Positions 18,685 to 27,390 of a DNA stretch of 64,000 nucleotides are shown here, piece after piece (the first letter of the stretch is position 1; every line of letters begins with the position of its first letter). The position numbers and the translations under genes were made by a program. The DNA is from Bacteroidota bacterium. GTDB taxonomy: Bacteria; Bacteroidota; Bacteroidia; Bacteroidales; Porphyromonadaceae. The notes under the pieces were generated by a model. The model worked only from the letters and a program-made list of their open reading frames with translations, did no database searches and was not told the origin of the DNA. The stretch spans positions 310,001 to 374,000 of the forward strand of contig JAEWDZ010000004.1 of assembly GCA_023389855.1 (NCBI GenBank). Direction: 5' to 3'.

Positions 18685-20489
18685 CCAATACTCAAGAGAT
18701 CGGTTCATTTCAAAAAGAAAAAATGGCTATAGAAGCTAGATTCTGGCCTCTTCTGCTTTCCATATGTTTGTGCCTCGTTTGTACATTATCTTTGTCAGCA
18801 CAAATATCTTTTATAGCGGAGGCCCCCTCATCCGTTGCAAAAAATGAGCAGTTTCAGATCCGCTTTACACTAAAAAATGCAGATGGAACTCACTTTAGTC
18901 CACCAAACTTTGACGGTCTAAACATTCTTTTTCCGCCCGAAAATGCGGTTTCTAGGATGTCTATAAACGGGAAAAAGAGTCTTACCTATACTGGCACGTT
19001 CATGGCTCAAGGCGAGGGTTCGGTACACATAGGCTCTGCCTCAATCGTTGTTAATGGAAAAAAATATCATAGCAAACCCGTTACGATCAAAGTACTTCCC
19101 GCCGATACAAAAAGAGGTTCTGCCAGTGAAAAAGCCCAAGGCTTAGGTAAAAATGATATTTTCATCCGTGCGATTCCATCAAAAAAGAGTGTCTTTCTTC
19201 AAGAGCCCTCATTGATTGTATTCAAATTGTACTCCAAGACAGATCGAATACAATTTGAAAAAGTGAAATTCCCTGAGCCAGAGGGTTTCATCGAAGAGGA
19301 TGCGCCTATAGCCAATATGGGGCAGTTGGAATTAGAGCATTACAACGGACAGAACTATTATACAGCCGTGTTGAAGAAAACGCTCATCTTCCCACAGAGC
19401 AGCGGACAACTCACTATTCCTGCAGGGGACTTTACCATACAAGCAGTCGTCGAACAAGAAATTGACGACATTGATAGTTTCTTCGGTATGTCCTCAATTC
19501 CTATGGTAGAGCGCTCTATTCACTCCCCCGCCCTTCCCATGGAGGTCAAACCATTCCCTGCCGGCGCCCCCTCTTCGTTCTCAAATGCTGTAGGAGATTT
19601 TACAATAAATGCTGAAATAAGTGATCCTGAAAATATCCATACCGGAGAGATCGCTACGCTACAAGTGACAATAGAAGGAAGTGGAAACATCAAACTTGTA
19701 GCTGAACCAGAGGTCCAATTCCCTGAGAATTTTGAAAAATACGATACAAAAAGCAATTTCATTGTTGATGCCGTATCGGACAATATTCAGGGGAAAAAAA
19801 TATTTGAGTATAATATTCTCCCACACAATACAGGAAAGTATACTATCCCTCCTATCGAATTCAGTTTTCTCAATCCTGCTACGGGAAAGTATATCACAAA
19901 AAAGACAGCACCCATCACTTTTTCTGTAAAAAAGGGAGAGGGAGTATCAGGAAGTAGCAACGATAGCGATTTGCCGGGTAATGATATAGGCAATATTATA
20001 CCCTTTACAGCGCATGGTACCACATTTCCCTACTTCATGAAAAGTGTTTGGGCGTGGGTCCCTATTATTCTTATTGTTATTCTTGCTATTCTTGCCTTTT
20101 TCATTATCACGAAGGCGCAGCATCGAAAAGCAGATGTGGTTGGGACCAAACGGAGAAAAGCCGGAAAAATAATCCATAATATCTTTAGCGAATTAGAGAA
20201 AAAAATCCAAGAAGGCGATACGCAATATGTGTATAGTCATCTATCGTCCGTCGTTTATAAGTATTTGTCTGATAAACTGACCATTCCCGCCCACCGACTC
20301 AATCGTGCTACTCTCAAAGAAAAGCTTTTGGAAAAAGGCTATGAAGCGTCTTTTACCGACCGACTATTAGAACATATCCAATTCTGTGAGAGTATAGCTT
20401 TCTCTCAGGCCACATCCTCGGTGGATCCCCATGTATTGCTGAATGAAACGAAGCATTTTGTAATTGAGTTAGAAAGGCGAAAAGCATGA
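18678..20489 (+). CDS. batD: BatD (BatD family protein)
   Basis: A 603-residue membrane protein: signal peptide (LLLSICLCLVCTLSLSAQ), a long periplasmic part made of repeated beta domains of the BatD type, one membrane helix near residue 460 (VPIILIVILAILAFFII), then a cytoplasmic helical C-terminus of about 130 residues. The first ATG (18678) overlaps batC; an ATG at 18723 gives a more compact signal peptide and is equally possible. Probably forms a membrane complex with BatA-C and BatE. Confidence 0.9.
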   Translation: MVTNTQEIGSFQKEKMAIEARFWPLLLSICLCLVCTLSLSAQISFIAEAPSSVAKNEQFQIRFTLKNADGTHFSPPNFDGLNILFPPENAVSRMSINGKKSLTYTGTFMAQGEGSVHIGSASIVVNGKKYHSKPVTIKVLPADTKRGSASEKAQGLGKNDIFIRAIPSKKSVFLQEPSLIVFKLYSKTDRIQFEKVKFPEPEGFIEEDAPIANMGQLELEHYNGQNYYTAVLKKTLIFPQSSGQLTIPAGDFTIQAVVEQEIDDIDSFFGMSSIPMVERSIHSPALPMEVKPFPAGAPSSFSNAVGDFTINAEISDPENIHTGEIATLQVTIEGSGNIKLVAEPEVQFPENFEKYDTKSNFIVDAVSDNIQGKKIFEYNILPHNTGKYTIPPIEFSFLNPATGKYITKKTAPITFSVKKGEGVSGSSNDSDLPGNDIGNIIPFTAHGTTFPYFMKSVWAWVPIILIVILAILAFFIITKAQHRKADVVGTKRRKAGKIIHNIFSELEKKIQEGDTQYVYSHLSSVVYKYLSDKLTIPAHRLNRATLKEKLLEKGYEASFTDRLLEHIQFCESIAFSQATSSVDPHVLLNETKHFVIELERRKA

Positions 20490-21292
20490 AAAGATTACAT
20501 TATCTCATTATTGGAGTTATTCCTTTTTTGTTGTTGAGTTGTAGAGAGTCTGTACGAGAAACAACGCAATATAAAGAGCTTTCCAAGACATTCCAAATAG
20601 CTTACGACAATCAGCAATATAGCGAGGCTTTGCGCGCTATGGATACGATGCTCTCGCTCGCAGAAGACGAAAAACCATCGTTCAGAGAATTTTATAATTA
20701 TGGAAATCTATATTTCCGTCAGGGGGAAATCGGCAAGGCGATCCTTTTCTATGAAAGAGCGCTTCGTCTGAAACCTCATAATAAGCAAGCCCGGCACAAC
20801 CTCATGATAGCCAAAAGCAAAATAGCAGATCATTTGGAAGATAGACCATCTTTTGTCAAAAGAGCGTGGTATAGCTTTTGTTTTGCTATTCCTAGCTACG
20901 CTTTGTACACGCTGTCTTTACTCTTTTTTCTATTGTTTGCGTGCGGGGTATTATTGTTCTTGACCGGGAGTAGAAAAATCTTTCGAAAGGCTGGATTTTA
21001 TGCTGCTATCTTATCTCTTTTGTTTTTCACCTTGTCCCTTTTCATGATAAACTCCTCTGTTGCGTTCTATGCCAATACAAAGGAGGCAATAGTAATCAAT
21101 GGGCAGGTATCGATAAAAAGCGCTCCAGCTACCAATACATCCACGATCTTCAGGCTTAGCGAAGGGACAAAATGCCTTGTTCACAGTGAAGCGGGCAATT
21201 GGCTACAAATCGAAATTGCCGATGGTAAATCGGGGTGGGTAGAGAGAAAAGGAATTACCTTTATTTATCCATTCAATTCCAAGATAAATTAA
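20486..21292 (+). CDS. batE: BatE, TPR and SH3-like membrane protein
   Basis: A 268-residue protein with an N-terminal lipobox-like LLLSC, suggesting a lipoprotein. A TPR region (YGNLYFRQGEIGKAILFYERAL, shown here only as a pointer around residues 68-95) is followed by two membrane helices (~residues 135-155 and ~165-190) and a C-terminal bacterial SH3-like domain (INGQVSIKSAPA through GWVERKG). This matches BatE of the aerotolerance operon. The start overlaps batD by 4 bp. Confidence 0.88.
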   Translation: MKRLHYLIIGVIPFLLLSCRESVRETTQYKELSKTFQIAYDNQQYSEALRAMDTMLSLAEDEKPSFREFYNYGNLYFRQGEIGKAILFYERALRLKPHNKQARHNLMIAKSKIADHLEDRPSFVKRAWYSFCFAIPSYALYTLSLLFFLLFACGVLLFLTGSRKIFRKAGFYAAILSLLFFTLSLFMINSSVAFYANTKEAIVINGQVSIKSAPATNTSTIFRLSEGTKCLVHSEAGNWLQIEIADGKSGWVERKGITFIYPFNSKIN

Positions 21293-21308
21293 CCTTGAAT
21301 CATATCGT

Positions 21309-22052
21309 ATGCTTGACCATTTAGTTCTATGGGAAAGAGAGTTTTTCCTCTGGCTCAACTCTCCCCATACACAGTATTTCGATGCTTTCATGTACCTTAT
21401 TTCTGCCAGGTGGACGTGGACAGGTGTCGTTGTGGCTCTTATTTGCTGGCTTTTTTATAAAAAGAGACCTGCAGAGTCGCTGCTGCTAATTAGTTTTACG
21501 CTGATCCTCATGTTTTGTTCGGATCAAGTATCTTCAGGAATTATCAAACCGATATGCGAGCGCCTGCGCCCTACTTATCACCCTTATACCAAGGAACTTG
21601 TAAAATCGGTATATCACGACTTAGCTGCAGGGTTTGGGTTTGTCTCTGGGCATGCTACTAATTTTTTTGCTATTGCTACCTTTACCGCTTGCACTTTCCG
21701 AGATCGCTATTATACCGTATTCGTATATATTACGGCTACTCTCATTGTATATAGCCGGATCTATTTAGGTGTACACTTTATCAGTGACGTAGTTCCTGGC
21801 ATGATTATCGGAACGCTTATCGCTTGGGTTATCTTTGAACTCTACCGTATGACCCGTCGAAAAATATTCTGTAAGACATGGAAAAAGAGTATAGAACAAA
21901 AAAACGCCTCATACCCTGAAGAGCCGTACCAAATATTTCGTCCGACGATAGCTTGTTGGAATCTCATTTTTACGGCATTTATATTTTTTCTACTCTTCTT
22001 TTCTATGGATATTGCGGGTATTGCATCACGAATTGGTTACATGCCTATGTAG
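21309..22052 (+). CDS. PAP2 family phosphatase (membrane)
   Basis: A 247-residue protein with about six membrane segments and the three PAP2 signatures: KPICERLRP (KX6RP), VSGHATN (SGH) and SRIYLGVHFISD (SRX5HX3D), so the catalytic His residues are present. Members dephosphorylate lipid phosphates such as undecaprenyl pyrophosphate or phosphatidylglycerol phosphate; the substrate cannot be told from sequence. It follows batE by 16 bp and ends the plus-strand operon before a strong terminator. Confidence 0.9.
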   Translation: MLDHLVLWEREFFLWLNSPHTQYFDAFMYLISARWTWTGVVVALICWLFYKKRPAESLLLISFTLILMFCSDQVSSGIIKPICERLRPTYHPYTKELVKSVYHDLAAGFGFVSGHATNFFAIATFTACTFRDRYYTVFVYITATLIVYSRIYLGVHFISDVVPGMIIGTLIAWVIFELYRMTRRKIFCKTWKKSIEQKNASYPEEPYQIFRPTIACWNLIFTAFIFFLLFFSMDIAGIASRIGYMPM

Positions 22053-22145
22053 AGCGAAGACCCAATCGCTTCAATGTATACACTGTGAAGTTCCATTTGT
22101 CAAGGAGAGCGCTGAAAAGATTGCATACCATAGCTATGCTATAAA

Positions 22146-22192
22146 TATCGGGTACATTACCGAAGATAGGTAAATGTACCCGATACTTTTTT
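22146..22192 (+). terminator. Terminator of the bat-PAP2 operon
   Basis: Long hairpin: TATCGGGTACATT on the left pairs with AATGTACCCGATA on the right, with a further ACC/GGT inside, followed by CTTTTTT. It lies between the PAP2 gene and the convergent O-methyltransferase gene. Confidence 0.9.
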
Positions 22193-22286
22193 GGTGATAG
22201 TAGTATGCGATAGAAATGGTTCAATGTTTCATGTCCGTGATATCGGCAAGTAGATGGAAACGATCTACCGTCAAATAAAAACTGCA

Positions 22287-22943
22287 CTACCTCTTTCTTA
22301 TCAACGACAATCCATCACGAACAGGGAGTATGATCACTTCGACACGACCGTCACCGGCGACTAATTCATTGAAGAGTAAGATTCCCTGCGTCTGGGGATC
22401 TTTGGGCGGTAGAGGTGATAAAACTTTTCCATCCCAAAGAGTATTATCCGCTACGATCAACGCTCCAGATGGGAGTTTTTCGATGATCATTTGATAATAG
22501 TCTGCATAGTGGCGTTTATTAGCATCGATATACACAAAGTCAATTGTATGTTTGTCTAATAAAGAAGGGACAACCTCCTCTGCGCGCCCGATGATCAATT
22601 CGATGCGCTCTCCAAACGGAGACTTGGAAAAATTGGAGCGCAGAAAATCCTCCAATTCATCGACAGCCTCTACTGCAAATACTTTCCCTTTCGCAGCGGC
22701 TTGCTGCAGGCCCTCTGCAAGACACAACGTAGAGTAACCACTGTAAGAGCCTATTTCTAAGATATTTTTTGGTTTAGCTATAGCGACAAGGAGTTTGAGT
22801 AAACGCCCTTGAAAGCCCCCCGACAGCATGCGCGGCTGCACAAGATGGATATGCGCTTCGCGCCTTATTTCTTGCAGTAAAGAAGGCTCTTCCTCACTAT
22901 AGCGAGATATGTAAGCATAAAGTTCTTCGGATAGTAAAGGCAT
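22287..22943 (-). CDS. O-methyltransferase (class I SAM-dependent)
   Basis: A 218-residue cytoplasmic methyltransferase of the catechol/caffeoyl-CoA O-methyltransferase type. Motif I is LEIGSYSGYSTLCLA, the acidic SAM-binding residue follows at VFAVEAVDE, and the metal-ligand region is FVYIDANKRHYADYY with VADNTLWDG further on. Physiological substrate unknown. It starts 4 bp after the pyk stop, so it is the last gene of an aroQ-pyk-methyltransferase operon. Confidence 0.88.
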   Translation of the reverse strand: MPLLSEELYAYISRYSEEEPSLLQEIRREAHIHLVQPRMLSGGFQGRLLKLLVAIAKPKNILEIGSYSGYSTLCLAEGLQQAAAKGKVFAVEAVDELEDFLRSNFSKSPFGERIELIIGRAEEVVPSLLDKHTIDFVYIDANKRHYADYYQMIIEKLPSGALIVADNTLWDGKVLSPLPPKDPQTQGILLFNELVAGDGRVEVIILPVRDGLSLIRKR

Positions 22944-22947
22944 CTTG

Positions 22948-24378
22948 TTAATGCTGATTTTTTTCTATAAGCCTTCGCACAGTTTCTATTTCCAGCGAAG
23001 TAGTAGACCCCTGAACACCGACATTCCCGCTCATATGCGCTACCCGATCTTCCATCATCAGCATGCCGGATGCAATCAATTTTTCCAATGCTCCGATGAG
23101 ATTTTGTTGCTTGCCATTTACTGGCGGAGCATACTCTGTCCAGACACCATATGAAAGCGACAGCTGACGCGTAGTACGCTCGACATAACATACCGCATAG
23201 ATGGGGACAGTACCTCTGAAGGAGGCTAAATTTCTAGCAGTACGACCGGTATAGCTGTCAGCGATAAGAGCTTTTACGTGCAAGCGTTTAACACTTTTCA
23301 CGGCCTGCTTCGCCAGGAAAGAAGTCACCGTATTATCATCTCCCTCGATGGGTACGCGTATATCGTTGGCTGTGGTACGACTGCGCTCAGCCTCTACAAT
23401 GATTTTGCTCATCGTGCGTACCGCCTCTATAGGATAGTCGCCATACGCAGTCTCTCCACTGAGCATTACAGCATCCGTCCGATAGTAAATAGCATTGGCA
23501 ACATCCGATACCTCCGCGCGTGTAGGACGAGGATTCTTTATCATACTATGCAGCATCTGCGTGGCCACTATTACAGCCTTTTTACGTTCGATACATTTTC
23601 TTATCAACATGCGTTGGATGGCTGGGATCTTTTCCAAAGGCACTTCTATACCCAAGTCACCACGAGCTACCATGATACCATAAGATACTTGGAGGATCTC
23701 GTCGATATTATCCACTCCTTCCTGATTTTCTATTTTGGCTATAATATCAATATCAGCGTTATACTCGTTGAGGATCTGCTTTACAGCTAGTACATCATGC
23801 TTATTTCGAACAAAAGAATGGGCTATGAAATCGATTTTTTTCTCTATGGCATGTATAATAAATTCCTTGTCGCGAGACGTAATGGATGGGAGCTGGATCT
23901 TACATCCTGGTAGATTGACACTTTTACGGCTTCCTAATTCTCCTGCATTTGCACTCCGACAGTGAAGAACCTTGCCTTCTATATCTTCTACAATTAATTC
24001 CAATTCTCCATCATCCAACAAAATACTCGCTCCTGCCTGAATATCTTCGTGGATATTTGTATATGACAAGCATACAAGGCGATCTGTAGTGATACCCTCT
24101 GGATCACCGACAACATCGACCTTTTGACCAGGCGCAAAAGAGATCGGATTTGCGCATTTGGTAGTACGTATTTCGGGACCTTTTGTATCCAACAAAATAC
24201 CGATATAGGGACTTACCGCTCGCACATTGTCTATCACTTTGTCCATCCCTTCAAAAGTCATGTGCGCCGTATTCAATCGAACAACATTGACTCCGGCTTC
24301 CATCAACGAGCGGATAAACTCTACATCACACCTTAAATCAGATACCGTAGCGACTATTTTTGTTAGTTTACGTTGCAT
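22948..24378 (-). CDS. pyk: Pyruvate kinase
   Basis: Converts phosphoenolpyruvate and ADP to pyruvate and ATP. The 476-residue protein has the active-site blocks IDFIAHSFVR, KIENQEG and MVARGDLGIEVP, and the signature MIKNPRPTRAEVSDVANA. The N-terminal segment has VVRLNTAHM where the enzyme from many bacteria has a RLNFSHG motif; I associate this variant with Bacteroidota pyruvate kinases. It works opposite to PpdK, which is encoded 25 kb away in this window. Second gene of the operon, 18 bp after aroQ. Confidence 0.95.
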   Translation of the reverse strand: MQRKLTKIVATVSDLRCDVEFIRSLMEAGVNVVRLNTAHMTFEGMDKVIDNVRAVSPYIGILLDTKGPEIRTTKCANPISFAPGQKVDVVGDPEGITTDRLVCLSYTNIHEDIQAGASILLDDGELELIVEDIEGKVLHCRSANAGELGSRKSVNLPGCKIQLPSITSRDKEFIIHAIEKKIDFIAHSFVRNKHDVLAVKQILNEYNADIDIIAKIENQEGVDNIDEILQVSYGIMVARGDLGIEVPLEKIPAIQRMLIRKCIERKKAVIVATQMLHSMIKNPRPTRAEVSDVANAIYYRTDAVMLSGETAYGDYPIEAVRTMSKIIVEAERSRTTANDIRVPIEGDDNTVTSFLAKQAVKSVKRLHVKALIADSYTGRTARNLASFRGTVPIYAVCYVERTTRQLSLSYGVWTEYAPPVNGKQQNLIGALEKLIASGMLMMEDRVAHMSGNVGVQGSTTSLEIETVRRLIEKNQH

Positions 24379-24396
24379 AGCAAAATAAATCTATTG

Positions 24397-24861
24397 TTAC
24401 TGTTCATTGTAATTTTCCATGATTTCCTCCAGAGCATGGATAGCTAGCAGATAGCTATTCAAACCAAAACCCGATATAAGACCTCTACATACGGGAGCAA
24501 TCAGTGAGGTACGACGTATTTCTTCGCGTCGGAAAATATGCGAAATGTGCACCTCTACAACGGGAGTATTTATAGCAGCGATGGCGTCGGCAATAGCCAA
24601 AGAAGTGTGCGTATAGGCACCTGCATTGAGGATCACGCCATCCACCGCATGTTCAGATGATAAGGTCTTATGCAATTGATCAATGATATCTCCCTCACTG
24701 TTGCTCTGATACATGTCGACAAAGATACCCTGCTCTTGTAAAGGAGCGATGACACGGTAAAAAAATCGCTCAAAAGACTCGCTTCCATAGATATGGGGCT
24801 CGCGTACGGAGAGAAGATTCAGATTAGGTCCATTGATTATTAGATAGTGCTTTTTTCTCAT
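24397..24861 (-). CDS. aroQ: Type II 3-dehydroquinate dehydratase
   Basis: Converts 3-dehydroquinate to 3-dehydroshikimate in the shikimate pathway. The 154-residue length and N-terminal INGPNLNLLSVREPHIYG are typical of the dodecameric type II enzyme; SNSEGDIID and NAGAYTHTSLAI (substrate binding) and VEVHISH (catalytic His) are present. First gene of the minus-strand operon, with a TATCTTTG box 35 bp upstream. Confidence 0.96.
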   Translation of the reverse strand: MRKKHYLIINGPNLNLLSVREPHIYGSESFERFFYRVIAPLQEQGIFVDMYQSNSEGDIIDQLHKTLSSEHAVDGVILNAGAYTHTSLAIADAIAAINTPVVEVHISHIFRREEIRRTSLIAPVCRGLISGFGLNSYLLAIHALEEIMENYNEQ

Positions 24862-24881
24862 CGGCTGTCGTGTATTTTGAT

Positions 24882-24903
24882 TATCTTTGTCTCTACAAAG
24901 ATA
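24882..24903. promoter_or_regulatory. Back-to-back -7 boxes of the divergent xerD and aroQ promoters
   Basis: On the plus strand TATCTTTG (24882-24889) matches TAnnTTTG and points to xerD; on the minus strand an identical box (24903-24896) points to aroQ. Together they form a perfect 8-bp inverted repeat with a 6-nt centre. No convincing -33 TTG was found for either direction. Confidence 0.55.
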
Positions 24904-24973
24904 GCTATTTATGACGAGTTAAAGACCGAAAGAAAATATCTATTTATCATTTTTAGCGCGGGCGGATCATATT

Positions 24974-25879
24974 ATGACGGATTACCATTTTTCCTTACTT
25001 ACCGACTATAAACAGTATCTCCAACTAGAGCAAAACCTCACGGCAAACAGCATCGAAGCCTATCTACACGACGCAGAGCGATTCCTTATCACCATAGAAA
25101 ACGATGGCATGGAGCTTTCTGCAGTAACCTATGAATATCTCCAGCACTTCCTCTCATTACTTTACGACCTAGGCATTTCTGCACGATCCGTAGCGCGTAT
25201 CATTTCCGGCATACGGAGCCTTTATCGCTATCTGCTCGTCGAAAACATCGTCGATCGCGACCCATCGGAATTACTCGAAGCCCCGAAGATTGGGCTACAC
25301 CTTCCAGAGGTACTCTCCCTCGAAGAGATCGATAAAATAATCGAAACCATTGATCTCGAAAAAACAGAAGGTAAACGAAATAAAGCCATCATAGAGACAC
25401 TATACAGCTGCGGACTACGTGTAAGCGAACTATGTAAATTGCGCCTCGACGATATCCTTATAAAGGAGGAATTTATAAAAGTATACGGGAAAGGCCGAAA
25501 AGAGCGATTGGTGCCCATGAGCCAACAAGCCATAGATGCCATCACCGACTACTTACACAGCGATACGAGGGCTGTGCCTAAAGCAGGACAGGAAGAATTC
25601 CTTTTTCTTTCTCGCTTTGGAAAAGCTATCTCGCGTAATATGGTCTTTACCATTATAAAAAACATCGCCCGGGAAGCCGGCATACGCAAAGAGATAAGTC
25701 CTCATACTTTTCGCCATAGCTTTGCCACTCACTTGCTTAGCGGAGGGGCCAATCTACAAGCTATTCGGCTGATGCTTGGGCATGAAGATATTGGTACTAC
25801 CGCTATTTATACACATATCGACAAGCAGCAACTTAAGCAAGAAATTCTCTCTCATCATAGCCGCAATAGCGAAAAATAA
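24974..25879 (+). CDS. xerD: Site-specific tyrosine recombinase XerD
   Basis: Resolves chromosome dimers at dif together with XerC at the division septum. The 301-residue protein has the N-terminal SAM-like core-binding domain (residues 1-~90) and a catalytic domain with the Arg in SCGLRVSEL, HTFRHSFATHLL (HxxR), LGHEDIGTT (second His) and the nucleophile in IYTHI. Length and absence of neighbouring mobile genes favour a housekeeping Xer protein over an element integrase; XerC versus XerD is by overall resemblance. Confidence 0.88.
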   Translation: MTDYHFSLLTDYKQYLQLEQNLTANSIEAYLHDAERFLITIENDGMELSAVTYEYLQHFLSLLYDLGISARSVARIISGIRSLYRYLLVENIVDRDPSELLEAPKIGLHLPEVLSLEEIDKIIETIDLEKTEGKRNKAIIETLYSCGLRVSELCKLRLDDILIKEEFIKVYGKGRKERLVPMSQQAIDAITDYLHSDTRAVPKAGQEEFLFLSRFGKAISRNMVFTIIKNIAREAGIRKEISPHTFRHSFATHLLSGGANLQAIRLMLGHEDIGTTAIYTHIDKQQLKQEILSHHSRNSEK

Positions 25880-25993
25880 TGCTTATTTCACATAGGTATA
25901 GGGGCAATAGAACGCCGATAAGAAAAAAAGAGAGAAAAAACACATATCGATAAAGTTTGCTGATTATTTGGTCATTATATAAAAAATAATGCT

Positions 25994-26001
25994 TACCTTT
26001 G
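25994..26001 (+). promoter_or_regulatory. -7 promoter box of the serC-serA operon
   Basis: TACCTTTG is an exact TAnnTTTG match. A TTTG lies at 25967-25970, but 23 nt away, slightly longer than usual. Transcription would start near 26008, leaving a leader of about 187 nt before serC. Confidence 0.65.
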
Positions 26002-26007
26002 CAATGC

Positions 26008-26194
26008 GTTCTGACGGCTCTACGCCCCGGTATCGCACCGCAGTTTTTTTTACTCGATGGAATGGCCCATTTTGTGTTGTCTTGTTCAGCACATACAATG
26101 GGACGGTAAATAGCGAATGAGGCTGATGCCCTCCGGGCATTGTCTCCGTAGTGTTGTTAATGATAACATATAATAACAAGTCAAATATTTGGTT
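26008..26194 (+). promoter_or_regulatory. Structured 5' leader of serC (candidate cis-regulatory RNA)
   Basis: The predicted leader is long and contains several possible helices. These are a short CGGT/ACCG hairpin (26028-26040) followed by eight T (26044-26051), a larger stem CCCATT/AATGGG (26066-26102) extended by TGTG/CACA, and a perfect ATGCCC/GGGCAT hairpin with a 3-nt loop (26126-26140). No reading frame of note is present. The U run after the first hairpin could act in attenuation, although that stem is weak. I recognise no known riboswitch class. Confidence 0.45.
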
Positions 26195-27277
26195 ATGAAA
26201 AAGCACAATTTCTCAGCCGGTCCCTCTATTCTCAACAGAGGTGTTATTGAAAAATCGGCAGAAGCCGTACTCAACTTTGCAGGCACAGAACTTTCTCTCT
26301 TGGAAGTGTCTCACCGTGGTAAAGAATTCGATGCTGTAATGATCGAAGCGCAAGAACTATTCAAGGAATTGCTCGAAGTACCGGAAGGCTACGAAGTAGT
26401 ATTCCTCGGTGGTGGTGCGAGTCTCCAGTTTTATATGGTTCCATTGAACCTCCTTGGAAAAAAAGCCGCCTATATCAACACCGGTACATGGGCTACTAAT
26501 GCTATCAAGCAAGCACAATATGTAAACCAAGTATTTGGGACATCTATCGAAGTACTCGCTAGCAGCGAAGACAAAAACTTCTCTTATATCCCCAAAGGAT
26601 TTACTATTCCCGAAGATATCGACTATTTCCACTACACCTCCAACAACACTATCTACGGTACAGAAACATTAAAAGACTACGACTGCAAGGCACGCCTCGT
26701 ATGCGATATGTCTTCTGATATCATGAGCCGCCCAGTAGACGTAAGTAAATACGACCTTATTTATGGTGGTGCACAAAAGAACCTTGCTCCTGCAGGTGTT
26801 ACCTTCGTAGTGGTACGCAAGGATGCTCTCAACAAATTTGAGCGCCCCATACCTACCATGCTGGACTACAACACACACATCAAGAAGGGATCTATGTTCA
26901 ATACTCCTCCTGTATTCCCTGTGTATGTGTTGCTGCAAACCCTCAAATGGTACAAAGAAATGGGCGGTATCAAAGCGCTGGAAAAGAGAAATATCGAAAA
27001 AGCTACCATGCTTTACGACGAAATCGACCGCAATAAATTCTTCCGTGGTACCGTAGCCGAAGAAGACCGCTCTCGCATGAACGTATGCTTCGTGATGAAA
27101 GACGAGTACAAAGACCTCGAAAGCGAATTCGCTGCAATGGCCGCTGAAAGAGGAATGGTTGGTATAAAAGGTCACCGATCTGTAGGTGGTTTCCGCGCCA
27201 GCCTCTACAATGCCCTCGAAATCGACAGCGTAAAAGCTCTCGTAGAAGCCATGAAAGACTTCGAAGCTAAGCACTAA
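26195..27277 (+). CDS. serC: Phosphoserine aminotransferase
   Basis: PLP-dependent transamination of 3-phosphohydroxypyruvate to phosphoserine in serine synthesis. The 360-residue protein starts MKKHNFSAGPSILN, the family N-terminus; GGGASLQF, GTWATNAIKQA and the PLP-Lys segment YGGAQKNLAPAG are present, as is the C-terminal GHRSVGGFRASLYNA. The ATG at 26195 is preferred over an in-frame TTG at 26189. It is followed by serA, which makes its substrate. Confidence 0.97.
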   Translation: MKKHNFSAGPSILNRGVIEKSAEAVLNFAGTELSLLEVSHRGKEFDAVMIEAQELFKELLEVPEGYEVVFLGGGASLQFYMVPLNLLGKKAAYINTGTWATNAIKQAQYVNQVFGTSIEVLASSEDKNFSYIPKGFTIPEDIDYFHYTSNNTIYGTETLKDYDCKARLVCDMSSDIMSRPVDVSKYDLIYGGAQKNLAPAGVTFVVVRKDALNKFERPIPTMLDYNTHIKKGSMFNTPPVFPVYVLLQTLKWYKEMGGIKALEKRNIEKATMLYDEIDRNKFFRGTVAEEDRSRMNVCFVMKDEYKDLESEFAAMAAERGMVGIKGHRSVGGFRASLYNALEIDSVKALVEAMKDFEAKH

Positions 27278-27337
27278 TCTCTCTTTCGATTCGTGATTAA
27301 TTTGATAACAACTTAATAACAACAGACGTTACTCCTG

Positions 27338-27364
27338 CCTCTCGAGACCATTGGTCAAGAGAGG
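27338..27364 (+). other. Hairpin between serC and serA
   Basis: CCTCTC (27338-27343) pairs with GAGAGG (27359-27364), with GACC/GGTC inside. There is no T run, so it is more likely an mRNA processing or stability element than a terminator. Confidence 0.5.
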
Positions 27365-27390
27365 TGGGCGTAATATTTCAAAAGAAAAAT

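Noticed and set aside
26669..27322. 217-codon minus-strand frame over serC
   Set aside because: Antisense shadow of an unmistakable serC.
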